Assembly: GCA_030620095.1 (NCBI GenBank)
Contig: JAUTXW010005212.1
Location: 398,001 to 462,000 of the forward strand
Reading direction: 5' to 3'
DNA: 64,000 nt
Origin: Kuschelorhynchus macadamiae
Taxonomy: Eukaryota > Arthropoda > Insecta > Coleoptera > Curculionidae
Part shown: piece by piece, positions 46,676 to 56,795 of the stretch
How the letters are laid out: the number at the start of each line of letters is the position of its first letter
Numbering within the stretch: position 1 is the stretch's first letter
The notes under the pieces: generated by a model
The model's input: the letters and a program-made list of their open reading frames with translations, nothing else
Database searches by the model: none
What the model was told of the DNA's origin: nothing
Position numbers and translations under genes: made by a program

Positions 46676-46956
46676 CCAAAAGTGTCTGTGTGATACCTCT
46701 CAGTCTGATACAAAATATGGTCATTGGGTGGTACTCTCCCTATAAGTAACCTTTTACCATAATCCGATGCAATACCTACACGACCGGCCAAGGGATCTCT
46801 TTCATATCTTATTCCATTTGTGTCTGTATGAGTTTCTCCTCCTGCATTGACGGCATAAATTACTTGACCAACACCTTGTACGTTCTGGAACATACAGAGA
46901 AAAAATGCTAAAAGAAGTAACTCAATAAACAGACTATAATCGCTTCCTAAAAACAT
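46676..46956 (-). CDS. Malectin, coding exon 1 (signal peptide and start of lectin domain)
   Basis: The ATG at 46956-46954 opens MFLGSDYSLFIELLLLAFFL followed by CMFQNVQG, a clear secretory signal peptide with likely cleavage near residue 28. Then comes VGQVIYAVNAGGETHTDTNG with IRYERDPLAGRVGIASDYG and ILYQTERYHTDTFG, all matching the conserved N-terminal half of malectin (human: AVNAGGE, DPLEGRVGRASDYG, ILYQTERY). The donor is GG|GTAAG at 46675. Exon 1 (281 bases), exon 2 (200) and exon 3 (356) join without a shift into 837 bases. Malectin binds Glc2-N-glycans in the ER lumen and, in animals, works with ribophorin I of the oligosaccharyltransferase in quality control of misfolded glycoproteins. 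Intron 1 is 17.2 kb because of inserted transposons. Confidence 0.95.
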
Positions 46957-47351
46957 TTTTAGTGATCCCAGAAAAACCCAGCACGTAGCAAAACACTTTA
47001 AAATATCTTATCACCGCATACTTTTTGTTGGATGTAGTTTGCTGAGGTTAGAATACTTGGAATAAATGTCAGTTGTCATATTTAAACAAAAAAAAAACAA
47101 TATTCTAGCAGTGTTGCCTAGTGTCGTAGACAAGGAAAGAGAGTTCCTTGTCTAAGCCTTGTGTTGTCAAATGTCAAATATTAATATTCTTGACTCAACG
47201 ATTGGTGTTGACTGTTACCCGGCTACCTAACTTTCCGGGAGCGCACTCAGTTAAGATTTCAATTAAGGCCACAAATTCACCTGGTGGAAAATACCGGTTA
47301 TAGGTTTATGTTTCTTGCGTTTAATTTTATTTTTAGAACACATATCCTAGT
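46957..47351. other. Upstream region of malectin
   Basis: Must contain the malectin 5' UTR and promoter; no TATA box or initiator could be singled out. A perfect 11-bp hairpin (TAGACAAGGAA / TTCCTTGTCTA) lies at 47127-47154. Confidence 0.4.
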
Positions 47352-47359
47352 TATTCTAC

Positions 47360-47697
47360 GACCAGTGTTGACCTGTATAAGTGACCTTAAATGACCGTTA
47401 ATTTTTAAAATTGACTTGAAGATTACTGTATAAATGACTTAAATCTAGCGGACATTTACTTATGAGTGACCAATTCTGAAAAATGAACGCATAAATGTTC
47501 TAAAATTACCAGTCATTTACCTTTATATGTGACCGGTTTATAAATGACTTTTATATTTAATACATCAATGTTTGGTATCAACCGAAAGCTTAAGATAAAA
47601 GCAGCTTTTTAGGCATACATTCGTTCAATTTTAAAAATTACCGTATAAATGACCATAAGTGACCGGGCCATAAATGTCATTAGTGACCAACACTACC
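47360..47697. mobile_element. Non-autonomous hAT-like element, 338 bp
   Basis: Direct repeats TATTCTAC (47352-47359 and 47698-47705) flank a segment with AGTGTTG near the left end and CAACACT near the right. Multiple subterminal copies of GTGACC and AAATGAC in both orientations and a shared AATTTTTAAAATT-like block inside make it largely self-complementary. The 8-bp duplication and CAGTGTTG-type end point to hAT. The outermost 2-4 bases of the two ends differ. Related motif sequence (GTGACCAGTCATTTATGCG) occurs at about 51697. Confidence 0.7.
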
Positions 47698-47705
47698 TAT
47701 TCTAC

Positions 47706-48039
47706 AACTTAAAACAGAACAACTCGAGTAAAAAAATACACCTATAATTAATAAAAATGCGGATTACGGGTTAAGATTGGTTAGTATTGTTGTAAAGGAA
47801 GCGCGCGTTAGCGCCCCTACAAAAATACGGGTCTATATAAAACAAGAATTTTATTAATGTGTTTTCGAACACCCTAAAATACCTAACATATATGATCAAA
47901 TTAAGTATATGCACGACGCTGTACATGAAGTACCTATCTAAAATCAATTTAAATAAAAATTTAACCCCGGCTAAAGTTCCGCGCTCTCTTCAAAACTATC
48001 AAAACTTATTTCAGTATTCTCTAACGCATAAAATTCTAT
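47706..48039. other. Unassigned intergenic stretch
   Basis: A 68-codon open frame begins at 47859 but has no recognisable domain. LINE-like coding begins only near 48040. Confidence 0.4.
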
Positions 48040-49112
48040 TTAAGTTAAGCAATATGTTAGGCTAGGTGATGTTTGTAGTAATATATGCTTTAGTGAGTAT
48101 GGAGTGCCTCAGGGTTCTGGGACCCCTATTGTACATATTATATGTGTTGAATCTGAGATGTGTAGGACTTAAAGCAAAGTATTTCACTTTTGCTGATGAT
48201 ACGGTCTTGGTCTATACAGGTGGGAGGGAAGGAACATTAAATGATGTAAACAGTGACCTAAACCTTTATTTCAATTGGTTATATTACAATAAACTCAAAA
48301 TAAACATTGACAAAACAAATTTTATTATCTTTAAGCAAAAAAATAAACATATACAAAATCTTAATATGCAAATAAATAACATAAGAATAAATGAAGTACA
48401 ACACATAAATTATTTGGGCCTTCAAATTGATAATAACCTAACTTGGCATCACATATCTTCAAAATAATTTCCATGGTTCCAATTATATTCAGGTGCAGAA
48501 ACTATCTTACCAATAAAACTATGCACAGTATCTACAATGCCTTCTTTCTGTCACATTTCAGATATTTATTGCCAATATGGGGGTCGTGTTGTAACCAACT
48601 TTGATTCAGCCCAAATTCTTCAGAACAAGGTTGTGAAAATGTTATTTAAGTATGACAGATTAACTAACACAGACAGGTTGTATAATGAACTCTGCATCCC
48701 TAGACTTAGTATTGTATTAGAATTAGAACAAATTAAAATTATGTTTAAAATATTAAATAAAAGGCAAATGTCAAATATTAATATTGTAATGTCCAATAAT
48801 ATACATAGTCATGATACTAGATCTCAAAATAATATTTATCAGTTATATTCTAGAACTAATATAGGCTTAAATAATCCTTATATTTTATCTTCTAAAGCAT
48901 TCAACAAGGTACCAGAAAACATAAGAAATATTCAAAATTATAGGTTATTTGTTAAACATATTAAAGTATATTTAGGTATTAAGTGAATCTCTTTAATGTA
49001 TTCAACACTAGTTATAGGTATTCTCGAGGCCAGAGCTTTTAGGCACTGATTAGAGAATTGTAAATTGTATGTATACAAAGAGTTAGTGAAATAAATAATT
49101 GTTTTAAAAAAA
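48040..49112 (+). pseudogene. 5'-truncated LINE (reverse transcriptase second half and C-terminus)
   Basis: It starts with QYVRLGDVCSNICFSEYGVP (template box GVPQGS, frame changed after it). LGPLLYILYVLNLRCVGL and the catalytic FTFADDTVLVYTGG follow, then WLYYNKLKINIDKTNFIIF and INYLGLQIDNNLTWH, and after a further frame break YNAFFLSHFRYLLPIWG-like sequence. The C-terminal region runs FDSAQILQNKVVKMLFKYDR, then SHDTRSQNN and KVPENIRNIQNYRLFVKHIK. It ends in GAAATAAATAATTG and a poly(A)-like run near 49112. The 5' truncation is typical of incomplete target-primed reverse transcription. The sequence differs from LINEs A and B, so it is another family. Confidence 0.8.
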
Positions 49113-51120
49113 AAAGTCCGCTAAATCAATCCTCTAAGCAAAAGTAGTTCAATGTTACTTCAGCGAAATTCAGCTGAATATCGATGCAAAGTAATTCCAC
49201 GATAAGTATCTACATGAAAAAAAACTTTTTTTTTTTCAAAAAGGCAAATTTCTACAAATTGTAACACAGCAAAAGAAAGCCGAAACTCAACGACCAAATA
49301 GCTCTTAACACTTCACTCAAAATGTTCTGAAATTCCAAATTTGTTACCAGAGTTAAAATATCAAATTTAGAATTCTTTTTAAAATTAGTATGTAGTGTAC
49401 ACCAGACGAACCTGCAGTGTTAGCGAAACGCATTGTGTAAAAATTCGTTATATAGAATTTTCTAATTAATACGTTAGTACTTCGTGTAATGGAATTTCAT
49501 CAAGTAACAGTCACTACCTTCAATGCTTAATACTAGAATTTTTAATCCCCAGGGATTTTGTGCTTTTACGCTAGATGATGCCAACGCCACTACTTTTATA
49601 TGAGCTAAATGGAAGAACTAAATATTACGGATGGAACGGTATTGATATAGTCATATGTATCAGTACATAGCATGTACCGTTTTAAGAATACCGATACAAA
49701 ATACCAAGTATCAAGGCAAAAGTATCGATATCCTAGAATACCGGTTCATACCATGCACCCCTATTTTGTTGTGCTTAACCGTTCTTTTTAATGAACTAGT
49801 TCGCCAAATCAAACTAGTTTAAAGAACTAGTTCGCGAACGAACTAGTAATTAGTATGATAATGATAAACAATGGACTGGTCGAGAATGAAAATTATACGC
49901 GCCGAGCTAAATATAGGTAGGATTGGTACCGCGTTAATTGTTTGTTTAGAAATAAGTGGCGCTGTCCGGAACATCTGAGCAGATGATTTATTAATTATTT
50001 TATTGGGGGTTTAATAGCTACGTGGCAGAGTTGCCGATTTTCAGTGACATCCGTATTTGAGACTTCGACCTTTCTTCTTTTTTGTATATTTTTTTGTAAA
50101 AAAAATAAAATTATGCAAAAAATGTATGGTTTGCCCTACTTTGAGTGTTTTTTTTATATCTTTTAGATTAGTTTTGGTAAGTTTAATCCAACTAAAACAA
50201 TACCTAAAGGCAAAAGACGCGTAATGTTTTTGTTCTATCATAACGTAAATGATTTTAACCATTTATCGGAAATATTCCACCGTTGCAGTATCGTGGTGCA
50301 TATTTTACCGCTTCAAAAATTACTGGCAATGTAGAATTATCTGAACGTCATAACGCGGGAGGATCGACTTGTTCTGTGAGCGTTTTATAGTTATGTTATA
50401 TTCAAAAGCAGGAACAATCCGAGCGAAGAAGCAGGTTATCTGCAAAAAAAAGGACACGAAATTTTATTTTTAAATCGTAGGTTGTAAATAACTTTAATTT
50501 TGTTCGTATGCATATTTATAGTTTTTACTTTTAGTTCCTAAATTAACGCAGGCTGTTTAGGTTTTTTTGTAACTTTCAAAATGTATTTCAAAGCATTGTT
50601 AAATCCTATGTTTTTAAATTTACTTTAAATACCTGTATTTCATTATGTTCTATTTTTTTTTTAACTTTTAAGGTAGTACTACCTTATTTGTAATGCTTTC
50701 TAATTTTAAACAATAAAGAATTAATATTAATGAAAAAAAATCCACTTATTTTATTGATAGAACATTTATAAAGTCAATACGGCAACATAGCAAATAAAAC
50801 TAGACTGGACCCCGATCGTCTCTTCCGCTCCCGGGATTTAATGCCGCTTCACGCCAAGCTCTGTTTAAACGAAACTTGTAAGTCGATCTGGTGAACGAAT
50901 CATATGTCTAGTTCCCATTACTACAATTTAGTTCTTTTAGTTCGATATTATTGTTAATTGTTCAGCAACGTTGGACAGTTTACGCGGTTATCGTTTGTTC
51001 CTTAATAGGTAGATTAATAGGTCGCGAACGAACTAGATTATTTTCGATCTGCGAACTAGTTCATTTAGTTCTTACTGAAGACTCGTTCTTTTTAATAGGT
51101 CGTTCGCAAACTACACACCT
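49113..51120. other. Palindrome-rich intergenic stretch, possible hAT end fragments
   Basis: At about 49620-49766 the sequence ends ACCGGTTCATACCATGCACC (then CCT), which looks like a hAT right terminus. At 49790-49850 and again at 51010-51120 there are clusters of the self-complementary words GAACTAGTTC and TTCGCGAA. The right cluster leads into ACACACCTCTAG, another plausible transposon end. I could not pair the ends or find a target duplication. At about 49418 there is a piece of the 11043-11239 hairpin family. Confidence 0.35.
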
Positions 51121-51570
51121 CTAGTTCAGTCTTCCGAATCGCTTCGTCGAAGGCAGACCACTGTGTTTTCAACCTAAGTGGTTCCACGTGGTCGGTTTAG
51201 CTGCTTTATTTCGGCGGGAAGCGGGAGACTCAACCGCTCAGTGTGGAAAATAACGACCCCGCGAGAAAGGGAGCAGACGCTGTGAACGTGTGAGGGCCTT
51301 GTTGTACCTGCATTCTATCCCGTTGCGGCAGTTCTACATAGAATAGTAGGTCATCTCGTGAGACCAGTAATACTCTCAAGGGGCTACTAGTGAAAGAAAA
51401 GATGCATTAGAAGGGTTTTATAAAGAAAGTAAAATTTAAAGATATTTGATATATACGGGGTGGCCGGGAGCTTAGAGCTCGACATCCAGACATCCCACCG
51501 ATAACGTCTCCAAACAAGAATAAGGTATAAATCATCATTCATCTGGAAGAGTCGCTCCACCTCCAACAAT
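51121..51570 (-). repeat. GC-rich dispersed repeat, copy 1 (inverted)
   Basis: Reverse complement of the tandem units at 52829-53899. It shares GACGTTATCGGTGGGATGTC, CCTTGAGAGTA, GGTCTCACGAGATGACC, CACACGTTCACAGCGTCTGC and GAAATAAAGCAGC. It lacks part of the middle (the CCCTCCCACTCCCGCC block). Base composition stands out from the AT-rich surroundings. Confidence 0.85.
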
Positions 51571-52828
51571 CTAACAACAACAACGTTTACGTTGTGTTTC
51601 AGGCGTAAACTTCATATTATCTCAAATGAGGCTGATGACATTTCTTTTAAAAATTATGGGCAATTATCAATTATTTATAAATCGGCCACTTAAGTGACCA
51701 GTCATTTATGCGTACATTATACAAAATCGTCATTTTCATTTTCATTGTTATATTATTATTTATTGTCACATCTTTGTTAATATTATTAACATTTATATTA
51801 ATAATATTACTTACCTAAATCTTATTTTTTATTTAGTTTTTTTCATTCTTTTCTCTATTTTTTTATGTTTTCCTTGTGCCATGACTGACTTACCTGCTAC
51901 TAGAAAACGCAAAACTTCGAAATAAATAAAATTATCAAACTTCAGTGTTACCGCTTGCCGAGTTTTTGAAATGTACTGAGAAGAAGCACTAAAATGTATT
52001 AGATTGTACTAGAGTTTACGATAAGGTGAAATATGTTGCTCTTTCTCCTAGAATTTACCTATTTTTTTGCACTGATAAAACTAAACAATTATGTTTTGCA
52101 AATCAAACAGAAAACTATTATTTTTCTAATTTTCTTATTATACAGCATACATTATATACGAAGAAAAAAACAAATATTATTTATATGTTATTTTTTAACA
52201 GTACTTTACTGTCCACTGTAAATTTATTATATCTCTATCGTTATCAAACATTTCAATACAAAACGATTACTTACTTGTACATGTTGTCATTGGCTAAAAT
52301 ATTCTTCTCGTTTTATTATAACAAAATTTATTATTATTTTTCACACAATCACGGGAAATACTGATATAATAATTGTCCAATATAGGCAAAAAAATAACTA
52401 AAAACAACTAAAAATAAAAACTAACCTCTGAAAAGGAACGGAAAATCCCAGCAGTCAGTGGGCATGTAATTGGCAGAGTAGGGAACAACGCGCGAGTACG
52501 CAGTTACGTTGCCGGCCATTTCGGGGAATGATCGACCGATTTTTATGACCTTGGTCTTAATAATAAATAATTTGCACGAATGAAAATTAAGTAACTGATG
52601 CTTTAGAAGTCTTTTATAACTGGGTTTAAAAAATTAAAATATAATGTTGTTTCTTAAATTATTATCGAAAATACGTTTTAAGTGCTAAATAACTTTCTGA
52701 TTAATTCAATTATTTAGGCAGATTGTTCGTCTTCAGAGTTTATATTCATTGTTATCAAGGTATATTAAACAGGGCTGTGTTTCATTTACGGACTGAAAAG
52801 TTTAAGTAACTTATAAATAAAAGTGTTA
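51571..52828. other. Unassigned intergenic stretch between repeat copies
   Basis: AT-rich. It includes GTGACCAGTCATTTATGCG at about 51697, related to the 47360-47697 element. A 112-codon frame at 52026-52364 is low-complexity and not supported as a gene. Confidence 0.4.
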
Positions 52829-53407
52829 TTTAGAAACTTTCCTTTCCTTTCCAATATATGTTTTTGGCACTGCACTTCGCAACTTGCCAGATTGCTCCCC
52901 GTCCGGAGCTTACCCGCTTTATCCGGCGACCCTCGGAGCGAGATACACTTTATTCCCCTTTGGGGACGTTATCGGTGGGATGTCCGGATGGCGAGCTCTG
53001 AGCTCCCGATCACCCCGTGTATTTCAAAATCTTTAAATTTGACTTTCTTTAAAAACTTTTCTAATGCATCTTGGCTTCCACTAGATGCCCCTTGAGAGTA
53101 CTACTGGTCTCACGAGATAACCTTTTCTTTCAAGCTATCCCCTTACCCCTCCCACTCCCGCCACATAACGGCCATTACGCTAATATTCTATGTAGAACTG
53201 CGGCAGACGAACGGGATAGAATACAGGAACAACTAGGCCTCACACGTTCACAGCGTCTGCTCCCTTTCTAGCGGGGTCGTTAGTTTCCACTCTGAGCGGT
53301 TGAGTCTCCCGTTTCCCCCCGAAATAAAGCAGCAAAACCGAACACGTGGCACCACTTATGTTATCAACACAGAGGTCTGCATTCGACGAGACGAACCGGA
53401 AGACTGA
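52829..53407 (+). repeat. GC-rich dispersed repeat, copy 2 (tandem unit of about 579 bp)
   Basis: Starts at TTTAGAAACTT and runs to the next TTTAGAAACTT at 53408. The core from about 53062 (TTCCACTAGATGCCCC) to 53404 (CCGGAAGA) is nearly identical to copy 3. Also present: GGATGTCCGGATGGCGAGCT. Function unknown; see findings. Confidence 0.85.
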
Positions 53408-53899
53408 TTTAGAAACTTCTTTCTTTTTCAAAATGGAGTCGGCTGCCACTTTTTTGCTTTCAGCGCTATTCTCCAGCCCAATAGGTAGGATGTCTGGATG
53501 GCGAGCTTTTAGCTCCCGAACACCCCGAATCCTTCAAACAACTTTTTAATTTTTGAAATGCATCTTGGTTTCCACTAGATGCCCCTTGAGAGTACTACTG
53601 GTCTCACGAGATGACCTTTTCTTTCAAGCTGTCCCCTTACCCCTCCCACTCCCGCCACATAGCGGCCATTACGCTAATATTCTATGTAGAACTGCGGCAG
53701 ACAAACGGGATAGAATGCAGGAACAACTAGGCCTCACACGTTCACAGCGTCTGCTCCCTTTCTTGCGGGGTCGTTAGTTTCCACTCTGAGCGGTTGAGTC
53801 TCTCGTTTCCCCCCGAAATAAAGCAGCAAAACCGAACACGTGGAACCACTTATGTTGATAACACAGAGGCCTGCCTTCGACGAGACGAACCGGAAGACC
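53408..53899 (+). repeat. GC-rich dispersed repeat, copy 3 (tandem unit of about 492 bp)
   Basis: Head-to-tail with copy 2 and bounded on the right by a third TTTAGAAACTT at 53900. It differs from copy 2 mainly in the first 80 bases, which are replaced by a different GC-rich segment, and in a shorter spacer after GAACACCCC. Confidence 0.85.
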
Positions 53900-53910
53900 T
53901 TTAGAAACTT

Positions 53911-54470
53911 GTAATATATATTTTTAAAAATACCTTTTAATGTTATTTATTTTGTGCATATTTATCGGGTAGGTACCCACTCAGTTGAGAGGATGTAAGT
54001 TTTTGTATCCCTGATTTTGAAAACTGCTTATTCTCCTTGCTGGCATTACAGATTAAATAGGAAATATTTTTTGATGCGGGAATTTTTGTGAATTTCTTAG
54101 TTTAAGACTATTTTGCTTAAATATATCTTCACAACTGCAAACAGCGTCCTTAAAGCCGTGTTAGAAGTTTAAATACAAACAATAAAGTTTTCTTAACCAT
54201 AGACATATTAAGGCTGTTTTCCGTTTCCAAACCTGATTAACCGGTCCAGTTGAAAGAAGTCTGACAGCGTTTTCTGAAACATTTTTTAAAAACGGAACAC
54301 CCGTCAAATAATACGGCCGTTAAGACTTTAATTGCTGCATTGCCAAGTCTATCCTATTATCTCTTCTTCTTTTCCTAATTTATTTATTGGCTTCTGATAA
54401 GTGGCAAATGAGTAATAAGACAGTTGACTCTAGCGACATCTTTGGTTCATTATGAAAACAATACCTTTTT
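53911..54470. other. Upstream region of RpS15A
   Basis: No gene seen. It presumably holds upstream promoter elements of RpS15A; none can be named with confidence. Confidence 0.4.
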
Positions 54471-54471
54471 A

Positions 54472-54484
54472 AGGCTGCCTTTCT
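54472..54484 (+). promoter_or_regulatory. TCT-type initiator of a ribosomal protein gene
   Basis: CCTTTCT at 54478-54484 fits the TCT initiator consensus YC(+1)TTTYT used by ribosomal protein and translation-factor genes in insects. That would put transcription start at C54479 and give the mRNA a 5' terminal oligopyrimidine tract, the element by which such mRNAs are translationally regulated by growth signals. It lies 350 bases upstream of the ATG and just ahead of a good splice donor. Confidence 0.6.
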
Positions 54485-54525
54485 AACGTAGAGGATTTTT
54501 TGGGCAATCCCAAAGTAAATCGCAG
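54479..54525 (+). other. RpS15A: RpS15A 5' UTR exon (probable)
   Basis: It runs from the inferred TCT start to the donor CGCAG|GTAATT at 54526. The acceptor GTTTTAG at 54821-54827 follows a T-rich tract, giving a 302-base intron ending two bases before the start codon. A short non-coding first exon is usual for insect ribosomal protein genes. Inferred from signals only. Confidence 0.55.
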
Positions 54526-54829
54526 GTAATTTAATTAAAAATAACGCATCTTGAAATTATTTTCTGACAATAATATTAAGAAAAGTTTTTTCTATATTTA
54601 TACGTAAATATTTTTTATTTGTTTTCTCACTCAAAATTAAAAACTTAACTATATTTGACATCTTCTAACCTGCAAAACTTCTGTTGACTGTTGACATTAA
54701 TATCCTTGCTTCTATTTGCAAATATAAAGTTTTTTCATGTATTTTACGGTGAATTAATATTACGAATATGATATTTTTCAGGTTAAGAGTTATTGTGCAC
54801 ATATTAATTGTGTTATTATTGTTTTAGCC

Positions 54830-55128
54830 ATGGTTCGAATGAATGTTCTAAGTGATGCTCTTAAATCCATAAACAATGCTGAGAAACGTGGAAAGAGGCA
54901 GGTTCTCATTCGTCCCTGTTCGAAAGTTATTGTTAAATTTCTTAGTGTGATGATGAAACATGGATATATTGGTGAATTTGAAATTGTAGATGACCACAGA
55001 AGTGGGAAAATAGTTGTTAATCTGACAGGGAGGCTCAACAAATGTGGTGTAATTTCACCTAGGTTTGATGTCCCAATCACACATATTGAAAAATGGACAA
55101 ATAATTTGCTTCCTTCTAGACAGTTTGG
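54830..55128 (+). CDS. RpS15A: 40S ribosomal protein S15a (uS8), coding exon 1
   Basis: The ATG follows an acceptor and has a good context (AGCCATGG). The exon encodes MVRMNVLSDALKSINNAEKR and then GKRQVLIRPCSKVIVKFLSV, MMKHGYIGEFEIVDDHRSGK, IVVNLTGRLNKCGVISPRFD and VPITHIEKWTNNLLPSRQFG. This is the highly conserved N-terminal 99 residues of cytosolic uS8, a structural protein of the small ribosomal subunit that binds 18S rRNA near the platform. It ends TTTGG|GTAAGT; the split Gly codon is completed in the next exon. No differences from the family suggest loss of function, and both frame and splice sites are intact. It is a single-gene arrangement with a very long second intron full of LINEs. 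Confidence 0.97.
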
Positions 55129-55637
55129 GTAAGTTCCAAATTATCATTTGATGCTGGTAGTTTGGCAAAAGCAGGGTTTGTCTCGCAAATAAAATTTTAG
55201 AACAATAACAAAACTATAGGCTCTTGGAGAGATTAGGTATTTTTAATATTCTCACATTTTTTGGATTCACTGTAGAGCTTACCACGAAATAAACACATTT
55301 CAGCAAAAAAAATTGCGGATGAACCACTTTTTTGCAAAAAAGCAAGTAAGGCAATATATAGTTATAAATGTCTACTTTTACTATAATTATGTTAAAATTG
55401 CACCCAAAATAGATAATTACAGTATGTTATAATATAATATACTTACTCTTTTTTAATTTAAGTTCTTAACTAACTAATGTTAAAAGTATATCAATAAAAT
55501 ACGTCAATACTCAATGTTATTCAATAAATAATTCTTAAACAGACATTTGACATTTCATGATATTAGACTTGTATTACAATTGTTATACTCTTCACTACAT
55601 TTCGACTAGAGTTATAACATTAGTCAATTATGAAGAA

Positions 55638-55682
55638 ATTTATAATAAAGTCAAAAGTCAAACTTTTGACTTTATTATAAAT
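55638..55682. repeat. Perfect 21-bp inverted repeat with 3-base loop
   Basis: The left arm ends AATAAAGTCAAAAGT, the loop is CAA and the right arm begins ACTTTTGACTTTATT. Every base of the 21-bp arms pairs. It lies just upstream of the LINE 3' fragment and could be the junction of a small inversion-duplication. Confidence 0.85.
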
Positions 55683-55724
55683 AGTAGTGACTTTTTGACT
55701 TTGACTTTGGTTTTATGTTGTGTT

Positions 55725-56422
55725 GGCCCAATTGAACATTGTAAATCTCTCTTTATGGCCTCCAATATATTAACACTTCCCTCTTTATTCATATTTTGTC
55801 AGGTTTGGGACATACATAGGAGAAAGTATCTATTTCTTAGACATTCTGAAAATCATAATTATCAGATACGTTCTGCTAATCTAATAATAGCACCAAATTT
55901 AAGACTTAAAAAAAATCTAAAAATTCAGTAAATGTTAAACTTTACAATGCTTTGCCACAGACATATAAGGAACTAAAAATCGATGTGTTTAACTTTAGTT
56001 AACTAACTTTAACTTAAAACTTTCTTTGTAAAAGAAGGCTTTTATTCCCTCCAAGAATATTTACAGGAAGCTTTCACTGCAATCATCAGACTATTTTTTC
56101 ATTGTTTTAAATATGTACATACATGAATATAATATAAACTCTTATGTTAGATTTTACAATTTGAGTATTTTTAGCGACTTTTTGAGTGAAAAATTTTTAC
56201 TTGTTAATCTATTTTTGCAATTTATATGTAAAGTTTTTTTGTATATTTTTTCTGTTTTGTGTATTGATTTTAATATTGATTGTATGCTTGTTTTCTTTTA
56301 TATTTAGCTACATGTGACAGGCTAGTATTTTAAGTTTTTCCTAATACCTCAATTTTATATATAAATTTTTGACTTGCTATGTTTTTTTTTAACAAATGTA
56401 GTCAAATAAATAAATAATAGTT
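55725..56422 (+). pseudogene. LINE 3' end (ORF2 C-terminus and tail)
   Basis: The frame reads CCVGPIEHCKSLFMASNILT, a LPSLFIF stretch and HSENHNYQIRSANLIIAPNL, the C-terminal 'LxILTLPSLYIxE...HxYxTR' region of CR1/Jockey-type ORF2. After a frame change come VKLYNALPQTYKELKIDVFN (family 'xxYNxLPxxIK') and a 3' UTR ending AAATAAATAAATAATAG near 56420. Heavily 5'-truncated copy in RpS15A intron 2. Confidence 0.65.
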
Positions 56423-56795
56423 CACAATTGGCCTCATACATACTGTTAGAGATGAGCAGAAAAGAAGTACCTATAATTTTTTTATTCATCGGCAACATTG
56501 GTGGGTCAACGTGTCATGTTTCACCTCGTGTGTAATACTTCAAATCTGGTTATTATTAAAAATAAAAATCAAACAGTGATTGTGAATGTGTAACTAGATA
56601 AGCATACAACAATTTTTCGTAGAAATTTATGTAAGAAAGGAGTTTTATGCCATAAAATGCTATATTGATTGTTATCAACTGTGTCTCAGGTGGTTTTTCC
56701 ATCACGTCAGCAGCCATAAAATTGTGGTGATTTGTACTGTTGAGTATGGAATTGTACTAAACCGGTGGTGAATTGTACTGGGCAGTGTTGCCACT

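Noticed and set aside
47859..48065. 68-codon frame preceding the truncated LINE
   Set aside because: Ends within the LINE in a different frame; no family recognised.
52026..52364. 112-codon frame, Tyr/Phe-rich
   Set aside because: Low-complexity translation of AT-rich DNA with no start context or homology.
51387..53095. Shared peptide-like segment (RYRWDV) in frames of the GC-rich repeat copies
   Set aside because: The similarity follows directly from DNA-level repeat identity; frames are short and differ otherwise, so no evidence of coding.
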